The notes under the pieces: model-generated
Database searches by the model: none
Told to the model about the DNA's origin: nothing
What the model saw: only the letters and a program-made list of their open reading frames with translations
Shown: positions 1 through 7,830 of the stretch, piece after piece
Layout: each line of letters begins with the position of its first letter
How positions within the stretch are numbered: the first letter of the stretch is position 1
Assembly: GCA_014649155.1 (NCBI GenBank)
Contig: BMSM01000039.1
Location: 1-56,211, forward strand
Source: Streptomyces griseoviridis
GTDB taxonomy: Bacteria; Actinomycetota; Actinomycetes; Streptomycetales; Streptomycetaceae
Direction: 5' to 3'
Length of the DNA stretch: 56,211 nucleotides
Position numbers and translations under genes: made by a program

Positions 1-100
1 GTCATGCCGGGCCCGGAGGCCAGCGGCCCTCTTGCAGGACCGCGAAAAACATAACGGGGCTGCGTAGCCGGCAGCAGGTGGGGGACGAACGCCGGGACAG

Positions 101-190
101 GTCCACGAGTTCCACGTATCCGAGTTCGCCGACGCGGAGCAGGTCGACGCGGCCGTAGCGGGCGATGGCGTTGTTCAGCTGCTTCTCAAG
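101..190 (-). pseudogene. IstB-like (IS21 family) ATPase remnant
   Basis: About 30 codons on the minus strand read like the centre of IstB, the ATP-binding helper of IS21-family transposases: a KQL-x4-IARYGRVDLL stretch followed by ELGYVEL, close to the usual IARYGRVDLL-x2-DELGYMELD. The Asp before ELGY is Gly here. Similarity ends on both sides and no IstA gene or terminal repeats are seen. I read it as a scar of an old insertion; the match is short, so confidence is moderate. Confidence 0.5.
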
Positions 191-525
191 TGGCCTCGCC
201 GGCGATGCTCTGGCCGTACGGTGCTGCCTCTGGGGGCTGTCCTGTCCGCACTTGGCGCCGTGAGTGGCGGCCGCGGTGGTGGTGACGTCTCTCCCACCGG
301 CAGGTGGTGCCGGCCTGCCCGCCGGCGGCGGCTCCTCCGAGGCGGCCTCCCGCACCTCGGGCCCAGGCACCCCGGCCTGCGTCGCGATTCGCCCCGCCCG
401 GTGATCGCGGTTCGGCGGTTCCCGTCCGAGTGAATACGGGTTTGAAGCGGCGATCTGCCGTTCTGGTGACGTGATCCTGTGGCTACAGGCGGCGTGCAGG
501 GCGCCCGGAGGGGAAGAAGGCGGTC
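191..525. other. Intergenic stretch without a supported gene
   Basis: This stretch lies between the IstB scar and the acetyltransferase-like gene. Open frames exist on both strands but show only Arg/Pro/Gly-rich shadow composition. A purine-rich stretch at 511-520 is the likely ribosome site for the next gene. I see no RNA gene or clear terminator. Confidence 0.5.
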
Positions 526-1596
526 TTGGATTTCACGGTGCGTGTGCTGGAGGGGGCCGCTGCCGGCGCCTTCATCGCGTCGTCATGGGCGGATCTGTAC
601 CGGCAGGACTCGGAGGCGACCCCCTACCAGTCACCGTCGTGGCTCACCGGGTGGGCGCACCAGCTCCCGCCTTCCTCGCGCGTGGTCGTCGCGCTGTGTG
701 AGGGGCCTGCTCGGCAGGTCCTGGCCGCTGTGCCGCTGGTCTGCGATCGTGCGGGCGCCCGACCGCGTACGACCGCCCTGTCGGCGCCGATGGGGGAGTA
801 CGTCCGCGCCATGGGCCCGGCAGCCGAGGACCCGCGGGTGGCCAAGGCTCTTGCCGGGTACCTCGAAGGGCTGGCGTCCGAGGGCCAGCACGTGGATCTG
901 GCGGGCCTGCCCGCGGACAGTGCCCTCGCCCGACACCTCACGTCCACCGGCTCCGCCGCTGCGGGGCGCTGGCAGACCAGCGTCACCGACTGTGCCGAGA
1001 TCCCTTTGCCCCTTGCCTACGAGGAGATGTCCCGCTCGACCCGACGTGATCACAAGCGACGCCAACGCGTCTGGGACGAACTCGCCCGACGCCGCAAGGT
1101 GACCTACCGGCGCACCCGCGACAGTGACGAACTGCTGACCGCCTACGCGGTCCTGGCCCGCCTGCACGCGCGCCGCTGGGCCGGCCACGCGCCGCCCGCC
1201 GGCTCGCCTCACGCCCCCGGCGCGTCCCACTGGCCGACTGTGCTCGAGCGCTGCGGCGCCGGCATGGCGTTCATCGTCACCCTGGCCGTGGACGACGAGA
1301 TCGCCGCCGCCCAGCTCTGTCTGACGCGACACCGCCGGGCTTACTCCGTGGTACCGGCCATAGACCCTCTCCGCAGAGACCTCGCTCCCGGCCACGCCCT
1401 CCTGCGCCACCTCGCACAGGATCTGACCACGGCCGGATACGAGTACCTCGATCTGGGCCGCACCGTCCCGGGCCAGCACGCCTACAAGGACCAGTACCTG
1501 CCACGCTGGACTGAGACCGTCTCCGCCGTCAGCGCCCCGACGGCGTGCCCCGGAGTGCCCGACGAACTTCCCCGGCCCAGCGCGGAGCCTGCCTGA
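526..1596 (+). CDS. GNAT/FemAB-fold acetyltransferase-like protein (CelD/BcsL type)
   Basis: This 356-residue soluble protein has a predicted double acetyltransferase-like fold. The N-terminal half (about 1-150) has the TPYQSP-W pattern often seen near the start of CelD/BcsL-type proteins. The C-terminal half (about 175-340) has the order expected for an Acetyltransf_6 domain: a basic helix with R-RDHKRRQR, a LARLHARRW segment, GMAFIVTLAVDDEIAAAQLCL, and a final YEYLDLGR-x6-YKDQYLPRW element. The start is a TTG preceded by GGGAAGAAGG (511-520). The gene stands alone, with a decayed transposase fragment upstream and a decayed nsrR downstream, so context does not reveal a substrate. Such proteins are linked to polysaccharide or cell-envelope acylation, but that is family knowledge, not shown here. 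Confidence 0.6.
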   Translation: MDFTVRVLEGAAAGAFIASSWADLYRQDSEATPYQSPSWLTGWAHQLPPSSRVVVALCEGPARQVLAAVPLVCDRAGARPRTTALSAPMGEYVRAMGPAAEDPRVAKALAGYLEGLASEGQHVDLAGLPADSALARHLTSTGSAAAGRWQTSVTDCAEIPLPLAYEEMSRSTRRDHKRRQRVWDELARRRKVTYRRTRDSDELLTAYAVLARLHARRWAGHAPPAGSPHAPGASHWPTVLERCGAGMAFIVTLAVDDEIAAAQLCLTRHRRAYSVVPAIDPLRRDLAPGHALLRHLAQDLTTAGYEYLDLGRTVPGQHAYKDQYLPRWTETVSAVSAPTACPGVPDELPRPSAEPA

Positions 1597-1840
1597 AAGG
1601 TGTGCCCCACCGCGCACCGGGTGGAGCCTCAGTCACGGCCCGGGGCGGCGGTTGGCACGGGGCGTGTCCTCCTGCTGCGAGCTTCGGACTGAGCGGCCAT
1701 CCCAAGAGGCCGGTGCGACGGAGGAGGACCTCCCCCCGAGCGTTACTGAGGCCATCACCGAGTCGTATCTCACCGAATGAGGTGGTCGGTGCGCCTGGGC
1801 GTCGCGGGCCGACGTGCCGGCCCGTGTCCCGCCGAGCGGG

Positions 1841-2285
1841 TCAGGGGGGAGGGCGTTCCGTCAGCCCGAGCAGGACCGGGCCGGTCGGCGAGGTCACCAG
1901 GTCGGCGGCGGTGAGCGGGTCGAGGCCGGCACGGAAGGCCGCCCGCGCGGCCCGCGGCGCGCCGGGCAGCCGGCAGGCCGCCCGCAGCGGGCACGGCATG
2001 TCGCCCTCGCACTCGACGACCTCGCCGTCCCCTTCGAGCTCCCGGTCCAGCCGGCCCACAAAGGACCGCCGTCCGAGGGCGGTCAGCGCCGGTCCGCCGC
2101 CGCGTCCGCGCCGTGCCCCCGCGACACCGAGGTGCCGGAGGCGGGTGTCGGCCTTGGCCGCGCGGGTGCAGGGCGCGCCCATGCCGTCCGCCACCTCGCG
2201 CGTGGTCAGCGGGTCGCAGTCGTCTCGCCACCGCCAGGCGCGTCGCAGAGCGCGGGGCCAGGTCGGTGAACTGCGTCAGCCGCAC
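1841..2285 (-). pseudogene. nsrR: nsrR, NO-sensing Rrf2-family repressor, frameshifted
   Basis: Two minus-strand frames together encode a near full-length NsrR. From the GTG at 2285 the first frame gives MRLTQFTD followed by RLAVA, the wing-helix start with the Asp8 that helps ligate the cluster in Streptomyces NsrR. At about 2225 the frame is lost: one extra base, or two missing, at the Arg codon after LAVA. The remainder, ending at 1841, continues in another frame. The three cluster cysteines are intact in CEGDMPC and PLRAAC (C-x5-C-x5-C), as is the LVTSPTGPVLLGL tail. Several usually conserved residues are also changed, for example PCTRAAKADTRL where relatives have PYTHAAKAITRL. This suggests relaxed selection rather than only a base-call error. 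The intact protein would repress hmpA-type flavohaemoglobin genes, and no hmpA is beside it here. Confidence 0.8.
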
Positions 2286-2292
2286 GATCCGA

Positions 2293-2313
2293 AGGCACTC
2301 GAATACGCATGTA
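2293..2313. promoter_or_regulatory. Possible NsrR-type operator in nsrR/cupin divergent promoter
   Basis: An imperfect palindrome with the form CGAA-TACGCATGTAGCC-TTCG lies just upstream of the nsrR start, between nsrR and the divergent cupin gene. Outer arms CGAA/TTCG match and the core is A/T-richer than its surroundings. Streptomyces NsrR sites are about this length and autoregulatory, but the match is only partial. Confidence 0.3.
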
Positions 2314-2422
2314 GCCTTCGCCTTTGGAGGGCGGTATCGGCCCTGTGCGGTGTGTCACGGCGGATGCGCCGGCGCGCCGCGCGGTACGCCATGGTGACGA
2401 GGAGAGAGACGGTGACAGGCGG

Positions 2423-2863
2423 ATGACGACGCCCGCGGCGGGTGAGGGCGCGCCCCTCCCCCGGTTCCTGTGCGACACCGCCGCGCTCGCGGCCCAGGAC
2501 GACGCGCCGGCCGGGGCGCTGTGGAAACTCGCGGAGGCCGGGCGGCAGCTCGACGCCAATGTGGTCCGCCTCCCCCCGGCGGCCCGGGTCGCCCCGCACA
2601 CCGAGCCGGACCTGGACGTCCTGCTCCTCGTCCTGGGCGGCGAGGGCACCCTGCTGGGCGCGGACGAACCGGTCCCGTTGCGCGCGGGCGGGCTTGCATG
2701 GCTGCCGCACGGCGCCGCGCGCGGCGTCGAGGCGGGCGCGCGGGGGCTGACATACCTGACCGCGCACCGTCGCCGGCCGGGCCTGCGCATCAGGTCCGCC
2801 GCCGAAGCGGAACGGCTCGGGCCCGCGCCCCGCGCCCCCGAGGGGCCTTCCGGCGCGTCGTAG
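2423..2863 (+). CDS. Cupin-domain protein
   Basis: This small soluble protein of 146 residues has one cupin barrel. The segment from ANVVRLPPAARVAPHTEPDLDVLL to GLAWLPHGAARGVEAG follows the two-motif cupin pattern: the first motif keeps one His and acidic residues, and the second keeps PHG. The LGGEGTLLGADEPVPLRAGG turn is typical of Cupin_2 proteins. I chose the ATG at 2423 because sequence before it is not cupin-like and is repetitive. The gene diverges from the decayed nsrR, where relatives often have a flavohaemoglobin gene. No enzyme activity can be assigned; small cupins may be metal-binding sensors or isomerases. The region after its stop repeats a 15-bp GC-rich motif (2843-2857 and 3080-3094). 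Confidence 0.65.
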   Translation: MTTPAAGEGAPLPRFLCDTAALAAQDDAPAGALWKLAEAGRQLDANVVRLPPAARVAPHTEPDLDVLLLVLGGEGTLLGADEPVPLRAGGLAWLPHGAARGVEAGARGLTYLTAHRRRPGLRIRSAAEAERLGPAPRAPEGPSGAS

Positions 2864-3133
2864 CCTCGGGGCATACGCCGGTCCGAGGCGGAAGGTCCGT
2901 GTCGTCGGCGCCCATCAGGGACGAGCCGCCGTCGGGGCGAGGCTTCCCGGCGGACGGGGAGGGGCCCGTGCGCGAGGTGACCGGTGTCGCCGTTCTGGCT
3001 CGACGGCGTGGCGTCACCGCGCTCCGCACGGCGCCGGTGCGGCGGGTCTTCCGGTGTGTGCCGGAACCCCGGATGGACCGGGCCTTCCGGCGCGGTCCAT
3101 CCTGAGGCCGGGCGGGCGGGTCAGCGCTTGGGG

Positions 3134-4003
3134 TCAGCGCTTGATCTCCTTGATCTTCAGCATGCGCGTGATGACCTTGTCCAGTTCCTCGTCCTCGAAG
3201 ACCTTCTTCCAGTCGTCGCGCACGATGGACTCACGGCCGTAGTCCATGGCGATCAGGCAGGCGTCGGAGAACGGGTTGGAGCCCTTGAGGGTGTTGGCGA
3301 GGGCGACCTGGGTGTGGCCGAGCAGCATGGCGCGGGCGGCCTTCTCCGGGACGCCGACGGTGTGCACGGTCTCGTGCAGGGCCTCGGTGAGCAGGGCGCC
3401 GACCATGCAGGCGATGGTCTCCACGAGGGTCGGCTCCAGCACCGCGAGCTGCTTGACGGTGACCCAGTGCACGTCGACCACGGGCGCGTACATCACGCGG
3501 ATGACGGAGTCGGCCAGTTCCTGCTTGGCGGCGTCCCCGCCCTCGTACGCGGCGACGACCTCCTGCGGGGCGGCGATGCCGCCGAAGGTGTCCTGCCACT
3601 CCTCCTTGGTGGTGCGCTCCAGGAACACCGACGGGTGGCAGGGGTGGGCGCAGGCGTAGTGGATGCCCTCGCGCTCGAAGAGCAGACCGGCGTAGGCGGC
3701 GGCCGGGTCCAGGGTGAGGACGACGGTGCCCGGCTTCATCAGCGGCACCAGTTCCTCGGAGACCTTGCCGAGGACGACGTCCGGGACGGCGAGGATGACG
3801 ACGTCGGCCCGGGCGGCGGCGTCGGCGGACTCGGTCAGCTCGCGGCCGAGGTCGCGGATCAGCTGCTGCCCCTGGGGGGACGCCTCGCTGAAGAGCACCC
3901 GGAAGTCGCTCCCGACCAGGTTGTTGGAGACACGCTGGCCCATCTTGCCGGCGGCCCCGATGACGGCGACGGTCGTCGCATCGGTCTGGATCTCGGTGGC
4001 CAT
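3134..4003 (-). CDS. apnO: D-apionate oxidoisomerase-like NAD-dependent dehydrogenase
   Basis: This 289-residue protein has an N-terminal Rossmann fold (VAVIGAAGKMGQRVSNNL, residues about 12-30) and a C-terminal phosphogluconate-dehydrogenase-like helical domain. The HPCHPSVFLE segment near residue 115 and KGSNPFSDACLIAMDYG near the C-terminus mark the PGDH_C-type family to which D-apionate oxidoisomerase belongs. In the described pathway this enzyme oxidises and isomerises D-apionate to 3-oxo-isoapionate with NAD+. It is the last gene of a six-gene minus-strand operon, and its ATG overlaps the oiaC stop (TAATG). The order of decarboxylase, L-erythrulose phosphate isomerases and L-erythrulose kinase upstream is what supports the specific name; by sequence alone it would be a generic phosphogluconate-type dehydrogenase. 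A 13-bp tandem duplication spans its stop codon (3120-3145). Confidence 0.68.
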   Translation of the reverse strand: MATEIQTDATTVAVIGAAGKMGQRVSNNLVGSDFRVLFSEASPQGQQLIRDLGRELTESADAAARADVVILAVPDVVLGKVSEELVPLMKPGTVVLTLDPAAAYAGLLFEREGIHYACAHPCHPSVFLERTTKEEWQDTFGGIAAPQEVVAAYEGGDAAKQELADSVIRVMYAPVVDVHWVTVKQLAVLEPTLVETIACMVGALLTEALHETVHTVGVPEKAARAMLLGHTQVALANTLKGSNPFSDACLIAMDYGRESIVRDDWKKVFEDEELDKVITRMLKIKEIKR

Positions 4004-4809
4004 TACTCGCTCCTCAGAAGGGTGTTGATGCTGTGCTGCGTCCACTGGTGTTCGAGCCGGGCGGTGGCGTCGAAGCCCTCGTCCTGCCACGGGAGCCAGT
4101 GCTCCACGATCTGGTTGACACGGCGGTCCCCCCGGGCCTGTCGGACGGCGGCGACCATGCCGGCGTGGTCGAGGAGTCCCTCGCCGAGCGGGCAGCCGGC
4201 GTAGGTGAAGCCGACCCAGCCGTCCCGGCGGGTGAAGGCGAAGTCCTTGACGTGGATGTTGACCGTGTACGGCGCGGCGGCGGCCACGACGTCGACGGGG
4301 CGTTCCAGCCGGGCGACGCTGTTGCCCGGGTCCAGGACGATGCCGAGGTGGTCGTCGCCGACCCGGCGGACGACGGACACCAGGTCGTCGGTGGCGACCT
4401 GCTCGTAGGTCTCCAGGCCGAGGGTCACGCCGGCGTCGGCGTAGGCGGGCACGCTCTCCTGCAGCAGGGCGACGGCCTCGTCCGGCGTGGGCCGGTGGCC
4501 GGCGGTGTTGAGCATGGAGCGGACCAGGGTGACGCCCAGTTCGCCGGCCAGGCGGAGGTAGGTGGCCAGGTGCCCGGGGCGGACGCCGCGGGTGCCGAGT
4601 TCCAGTTCCAGGCCCAGGTCGCGGGCGGTGGCGCGGACGTCGGCGAGCCGGGCGGCGTCGTAGGTCTCGATCGGCGGGTAGTCGCAGATCTGGAAGACCC
4701 GGCCGCCGAGCGATGCGGTGTCGGTGAGCATCTCGGTGAGGGTCAGCGGCCGGGGGGCGCGGGCGGAGATCCGCCAGAAGTAGGCGTAGGTGCTGATGCC
4801 GTGGGCCAT
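4003..4809 (-). CDS. oiaC: 3-oxo-isoapionate decarboxylase-like TIM-barrel protein
   Basis: This 268-residue protein belongs to the xylose-isomerase-like TIM-barrel family (AP endonuclease 2 fold). Metal- and substrate-binding positions are visible in LGLETYEQ, IVLDPGNS, NIHVKDFAF and IVEHWLPW, each at the end of a predicted strand. In known apionate operons this family member decarboxylates 3-oxo-isoapionate to L-erythrulose, which fits the L-erythrulose kinase and two tetrulose-phosphate isomerases encoded beside it. The ATG at 4809 overlaps the stop of the upstream isomerase (TGATG) and its own stop overlaps apnO, so the genes are probably translationally coupled. An alternative is a hydroxypyruvate-isomerase-like or other sugar epimerase; the context favours OiaC. 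Confidence 0.66.
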   Translation of the reverse strand: MAHGISTYAYFWRISARAPRPLTLTEMLTDTASLGGRVFQICDYPPIETYDAARLADVRATARDLGLELELGTRGVRPGHLATYLRLAGELGVTLVRSMLNTAGHRPTPDEAVALLQESVPAYADAGVTLGLETYEQVATDDLVSVVRRVGDDHLGIVLDPGNSVARLERPVDVVAAAAPYTVNIHVKDFAFTRRDGWVGFTYAGCPLGEGLLDHAGMVAAVRQARGDRRVNQIVEHWLPWQDEGFDATARLEHQWTQHSINTLLRSE

Positions 4810-5582
4810 CAGGCCACCTCCACGGAGGTGCGGATCTCGTCGAGGATCGCCTCTACGTTCGCCGGGTCGTGGGCGAAGCGGCCGAGGAAGAGGCCCTCCG
4901 CGGTACCGGCGAGGCGGGTGAGCAGGCCGGGGCCGGCGCTGCCGCCGTAGATGACGGTCGAACCGGTGTGTCCGGGGCGGGCGTCGAGCCAGCCGCGCAG
5001 GGCGGTGCAGACGGCGGCGATGTGCTCGGTGGCGGCCGGTTCGGGGGCACCGATGGCCCACTGGGGTTCGTAGGCGAGGACGACCGCGCCGGACAGGCCG
5101 TGCAGCAGGCGCTCGGCCTCGGCGACGGTGCGGGCGGCGGCCTGCCCGGGCGTGCCCCGGTCGCGTTCGCCGACGCAGAGGACCGGGGTGAGGCCGTTGC
5201 GCAGGGCGGCGGCCGTCTTGGCGGCGACGACCGTGTCGCCCTCGCCGTACAGGCGGCGGCGCTCGGCATGGCCGACCTCGGCGTAGCGGCAGCCGATCTC
5301 CTTCAGGAACGGGCCGCCGACCTCGCCGGTGTACGGACCCGAGTCCTCGGTGGCCACATCCTGGGCGCCGACCCCGATGCCGTACGGCGCCAGGATGCCG
5401 GCGGCCGGGACGATGGCCGGGAAGGCGGGGAGGACGAACAGGCGGGCGGCGCCGGAGGTGACCGCGGGGTGCCGCCGGGCGAGGTCCGCGACCCTGCGCG
5501 CCCAGTTGAGGGTCTGGTGGTGGCCGAAGTACATCTTCAGGCTCACCCCCAGCAGGACGGGGGGCTGTACGGGGCCGGACAT
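4809..5582 (-). CDS. lerI: L-erythrulose-1-phosphate isomerase (triosephosphate-isomerase-like)
   Basis: This 257-residue TIM-barrel protein keeps the triosephosphate isomerase catalytic set: Lys16 in SLKMY (the family has N-x-K), His105 in VGHAERRR and the base Glu172 in AYEPQWAIG. The phosphate-binding IYGGSAGPG loop is near residue 220. The Asn that normally precedes the catalytic Lys in glycolytic TpiA is replaced (SLK), as in the divergent TpiA2/LerI branch. LerI converts L-erythrulose 1-phosphate to D-erythrulose 4-phosphate. The ATG at 5582 overlaps the derI stop. The divergent motif and the neighbours argue against its being the housekeeping triosephosphate isomerase. Confidence 0.75.
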   Translation of the reverse strand: MSGPVQPPVLLGVSLKMYFGHHQTLNWARRVADLARRHPAVTSGAARLFVLPAFPAIVPAAGILAPYGIGVGAQDVATEDSGPYTGEVGGPFLKEIGCRYAEVGHAERRRLYGEGDTVVAAKTAAALRNGLTPVLCVGERDRGTPGQAAARTVAEAERLLHGLSGAVVLAYEPQWAIGAPEPAATEHIAAVCTALRGWLDARPGHTGSTVIYGGSAGPGLLTRLAGTAEGLFLGRFAHDPANVEAILDEIRTSVEVA

Positions 5583-6085
5583 CAGGCCGCGGCCTCCGCA
5601 CCGTGAGCGCCGTCGGCACCGACGGCGCCTTCTTCGTAGTCGCACATCAGCTGGACCTTGGCGGCGGAGGCCGAGGTCTCGTCGAAGCGGTAGGTCAGCC
5701 ACTCCCCGGCCAGCCGGCGGGCCAGCTCCAGGCCGATGACGCGCTGGCCGAAGGTGAGCACCTGGGCGTTGTTGGAGAGGACCGCCCGCTCCACGGAGAA
5801 GGAGTCGTGGGCGGTGACGGCGCGGATGCCCTTGACCTTGTTGGCGGCGATGGCGACGCCGAGGCCGGTGCCGCACACCAACAGCGCGCGGTCGGCCTCG
5901 CCGCGGGCGACCAGCTCGGCGGCGGCTATGGCGACCTTCGGGTAGGCGGTGTGCCCGTCGGCGTCGACCCCGACATCGGTGACCGACGCGACCAGGCCGC
6001 TGTTCTCCAGGTCCCGCTTGAGCGCTTCCTTGTACTGGTAGCCGGCGTCGTCGCAGCCGACGACGATACGGAGCTTGTCAGTCAT
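5582..6085 (-). CDS. derI: D-erythrulose-4-phosphate isomerase (RpiB-like)
   Basis: This 167-residue RpiB/LacAB-family isomerase has N-terminal RIVVGCDDAGYQYKE in place of the usual GSDHAG-x-LK. It also has the catalytic-Cys loop VCGTGLGVAIAANKVKGIRAV and the C-terminal VLTFGQRVIG signature. It would convert D-erythrulose 4-phosphate to D-erythrose 4-phosphate, which enters the pentose phosphate pathway. The Asp-Asp in place of Asp-His at the first motif separates it from ribose-5-phosphate isomerase B and matches tetrose-phosphate relatives such as EryI/DerI. The ATG at 6085 lies 11 nt after the lerK stop, and the stop overlaps lerI (TGATG). Confidence 0.75.
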   Translation of the reverse strand: MTDKLRIVVGCDDAGYQYKEALKRDLENSGLVASVTDVGVDADGHTAYPKVAIAAAELVARGEADRALLVCGTGLGVAIAANKVKGIRAVTAHDSFSVERAVLSNNAQVLTFGQRVIGLELARRLAGEWLTYRFDETSASAAKVQLMCDYEEGAVGADGAHGAEAAA

Positions 6086-6096
6086 GACCCTCTTCC

Positions 6097-7830
6097 TCAC
6101 TGGTGGTCGAGCAGTACGCCGTGCACGGCGCGGGTGATCAGGGCGAGCGAGTGCGCCCCGGCGTCCGGGGTGCCGAGGGACCTCTCGGCGTGCGGGCGGG
6201 CCCGGCCCTTGCGGGGCAGCAGGTCCGCGGTGGCGGCGGCGGCCCCGGCGGCGGCGGTCGCGGCCCGGTCCCAGGCGGCGGTGAGCCCGTCCCCGGCGGC
6301 CACGGCCCCGGTGAGGGCGGCGGCGAAGGGCACCAGGACGTCGACCATGGTCTTGTCGCCGACCTCGGCGCCACCGAGCCGCTGTACGGCGGCGGAGGCC
6401 CCCGCCACCCCCTCGGCGACGCGGGCGGCGGTGGGGGCCTCCTGGTCGCCGAGGGCGGTGCCGACCGACCGCAGGATCGTGCCCCACAGGGCGCCGGAGG
6501 TGCCGCCCGCCTTGTCGGCCCAGGCGTCACCGGCGTGGGCGAGGACGGTGGCGGCACCGGCGCCGAGGTCCCGGGCGGCGCGGGCGGCCTCGCGGGCGGC
6601 GGTGGAGCCGCGCTGCATGCCGATGCCGTGGTCGCCGTCACCGGCCACGGCATCGATCCGGCCGAGTTCGTCCACGTGGGTGTCGACGGTGGCGGCCAGC
6701 GCCTCCAGCGCGGCCAGCACCGTGCCGGCGGCCCGCCGGGAGGCGTCGGAGGCGGCCGGGATCGCCTCGTCCTCGGTGTCGGGGGCCGGCGTGGCCGGGG
6801 CGGCGGACGCCTCGGGCTCGCCGAGGACGCCCTTGCGGTAGGCCGGGGTGTCGGCCGGGGCCCGCCACAGGTCTTCCAGGAGGTCGTCCAGCCAGGTGAG
6901 GGTGAGGGAGACACCGGCCATGTCGAAGCTGGTGACGAGTTCGCCGACCTCCGGGTCGACCGTCTCGACACCGGCCTCCGCCAGGAGGGCGGCGACCTTG
7001 CGGTAGACGACGAACAGCTCCTCGTACTTGACGGAGCCGAGGCCGTTGAGGATCACGGCGGCGCGCTGTCCGGCGGGAGCCGCGACGTCCTCGGGGAGTT
7101 CCTTCAGCAGGGTGGCGACCAGCAGCTCGGCGGCCTCGTCGGCGGTGGGCAGCTCCGCCTCGCCGATGCCGGGCTCGCCGTGGATGCCGAGGCCCACGGC
7201 CATCCGGGAGGCCGGGACGGTGAACAGGGGATGGTCGGCACCGGGGAGGGTGCAGCCGGAGAAGGCGATCCCGAAGGAGCGGGTGCGGGCGCCGGCGTGC
7301 GCGGCCACATCGCGCACCTCCCGGAGCGGCAGGCCCCGCTCCGCCGCGACCGCCGCCGCCTTGAAGACGGGCAGGTCGCCGGCGATGCCGCGCCGCTTCC
7401 CCGCTTCTCCCGGGCCCGCGCTGGCCACGTCGTCGGTGACGGCGTACGTCAGGGCCGGGACCCCGTCGGCGGTGAGCCGTTCGGCGGCCTGGCCGAAGTG
7501 CAGGACGTCACCGGCGTAGTTGCCGTACATCAGCAGGACCCCGGCGCCGCCGTGCGCGGCGCGGGCGACCGAGCGGATCTGGGCGGCGGAGGGCGAGGCG
7601 AAGACGTTGCCGACCGCCGCGCCGTGCGCCAGGCCCCGGCCGACCAGGCCGGAGAAGGCCGGGTAGTGGCCCGAGCCGCCGCCGACGACCACGGAGACCT
7701 GTCCCCCGGGGGTGCCGCCGGCGCGGACGACGCCGCCGGTGACGGGCCGCACCCAGCGCCGGTGGGCGGCGGCGAAGCCTTCCAGGGCCTCGTCGGCGAA
7801 GGCGGCGGGGTCGTTGAACAGGCGGGTCAT
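6097..7830 (-). CDS. lerK: L-erythrulose kinase, DhaK-DhaL fusion
   Basis: This 577-residue ATP-dependent kinase of the dihydroxyacetone kinase family has both domains fused. The DhaK half (about 1-330) has the GGGSGHYPAFSGLVG loop near residue 50 and His217 in GLGIHGEPG, which forms the hemiaminal bond to the ketose substrate. A Pro/Ala/Thr-rich linker (about 340-365) leads to the DhaL half with GDGDHG (397-402), the Mg-ATP Asp cluster. Single-chain members act on dihydroxyacetone or on L-/D-erythrulose; the tetrulose-phosphate isomerases next door favour L-erythrulose. The ATG overlaps the stop of the transporter gene (ATGA). Confidence 0.75.
   Translation of the reverse strand: MTRLFNDPAAFADEALEGFAAAHRRWVRPVTGGVVRAGGTPGGQVSVVVGGGSGHYPAFSGLVGRGLAHGAAVGNVFASPSAAQIRSVARAAHGGAGVLLMYGNYAGDVLHFGQAAERLTADGVPALTYAVTDDVASAGPGEAGKRRGIAGDLPVFKAAAVAAERGLPLREVRDVAAHAGARTRSFGIAFSGCTLPGADHPLFTVPASRMAVGLGIHGEPGIGEAELPTADEAAELLVATLLKELPEDVAAPAGQRAAVILNGLGSVKYEELFVVYRKVAALLAEAGVETVDPEVGELVTSFDMAGVSLTLTWLDDLLEDLWRAPADTPAYRKGVLGEPEASAAPATPAPDTEDEAIPAASDASRRAAGTVLAALEALAATVDTHVDELGRIDAVAGDGDHGIGMQRGSTAAREAARAARDLGAGAATVLAHAGDAWADKAGGTSGALWGTILRSVGTALGDQEAPTAARVAEGVAGASAAVQRLGGAEVGDKTMVDVLVPFAAALTGAVAAGDGLTAAWDRAATAAAGAAAATADLLPRKGRARPHAERSLGTPDAGAHSLALITRAVHGVLLDHQ

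Noticed and set aside
4809..5582. Housekeeping triosephosphate isomerase
   Set aside because: Although it keeps the catalytic residues, the divergent SLK motif and the tetrulose kinase and isomerase neighbours favour LerI.
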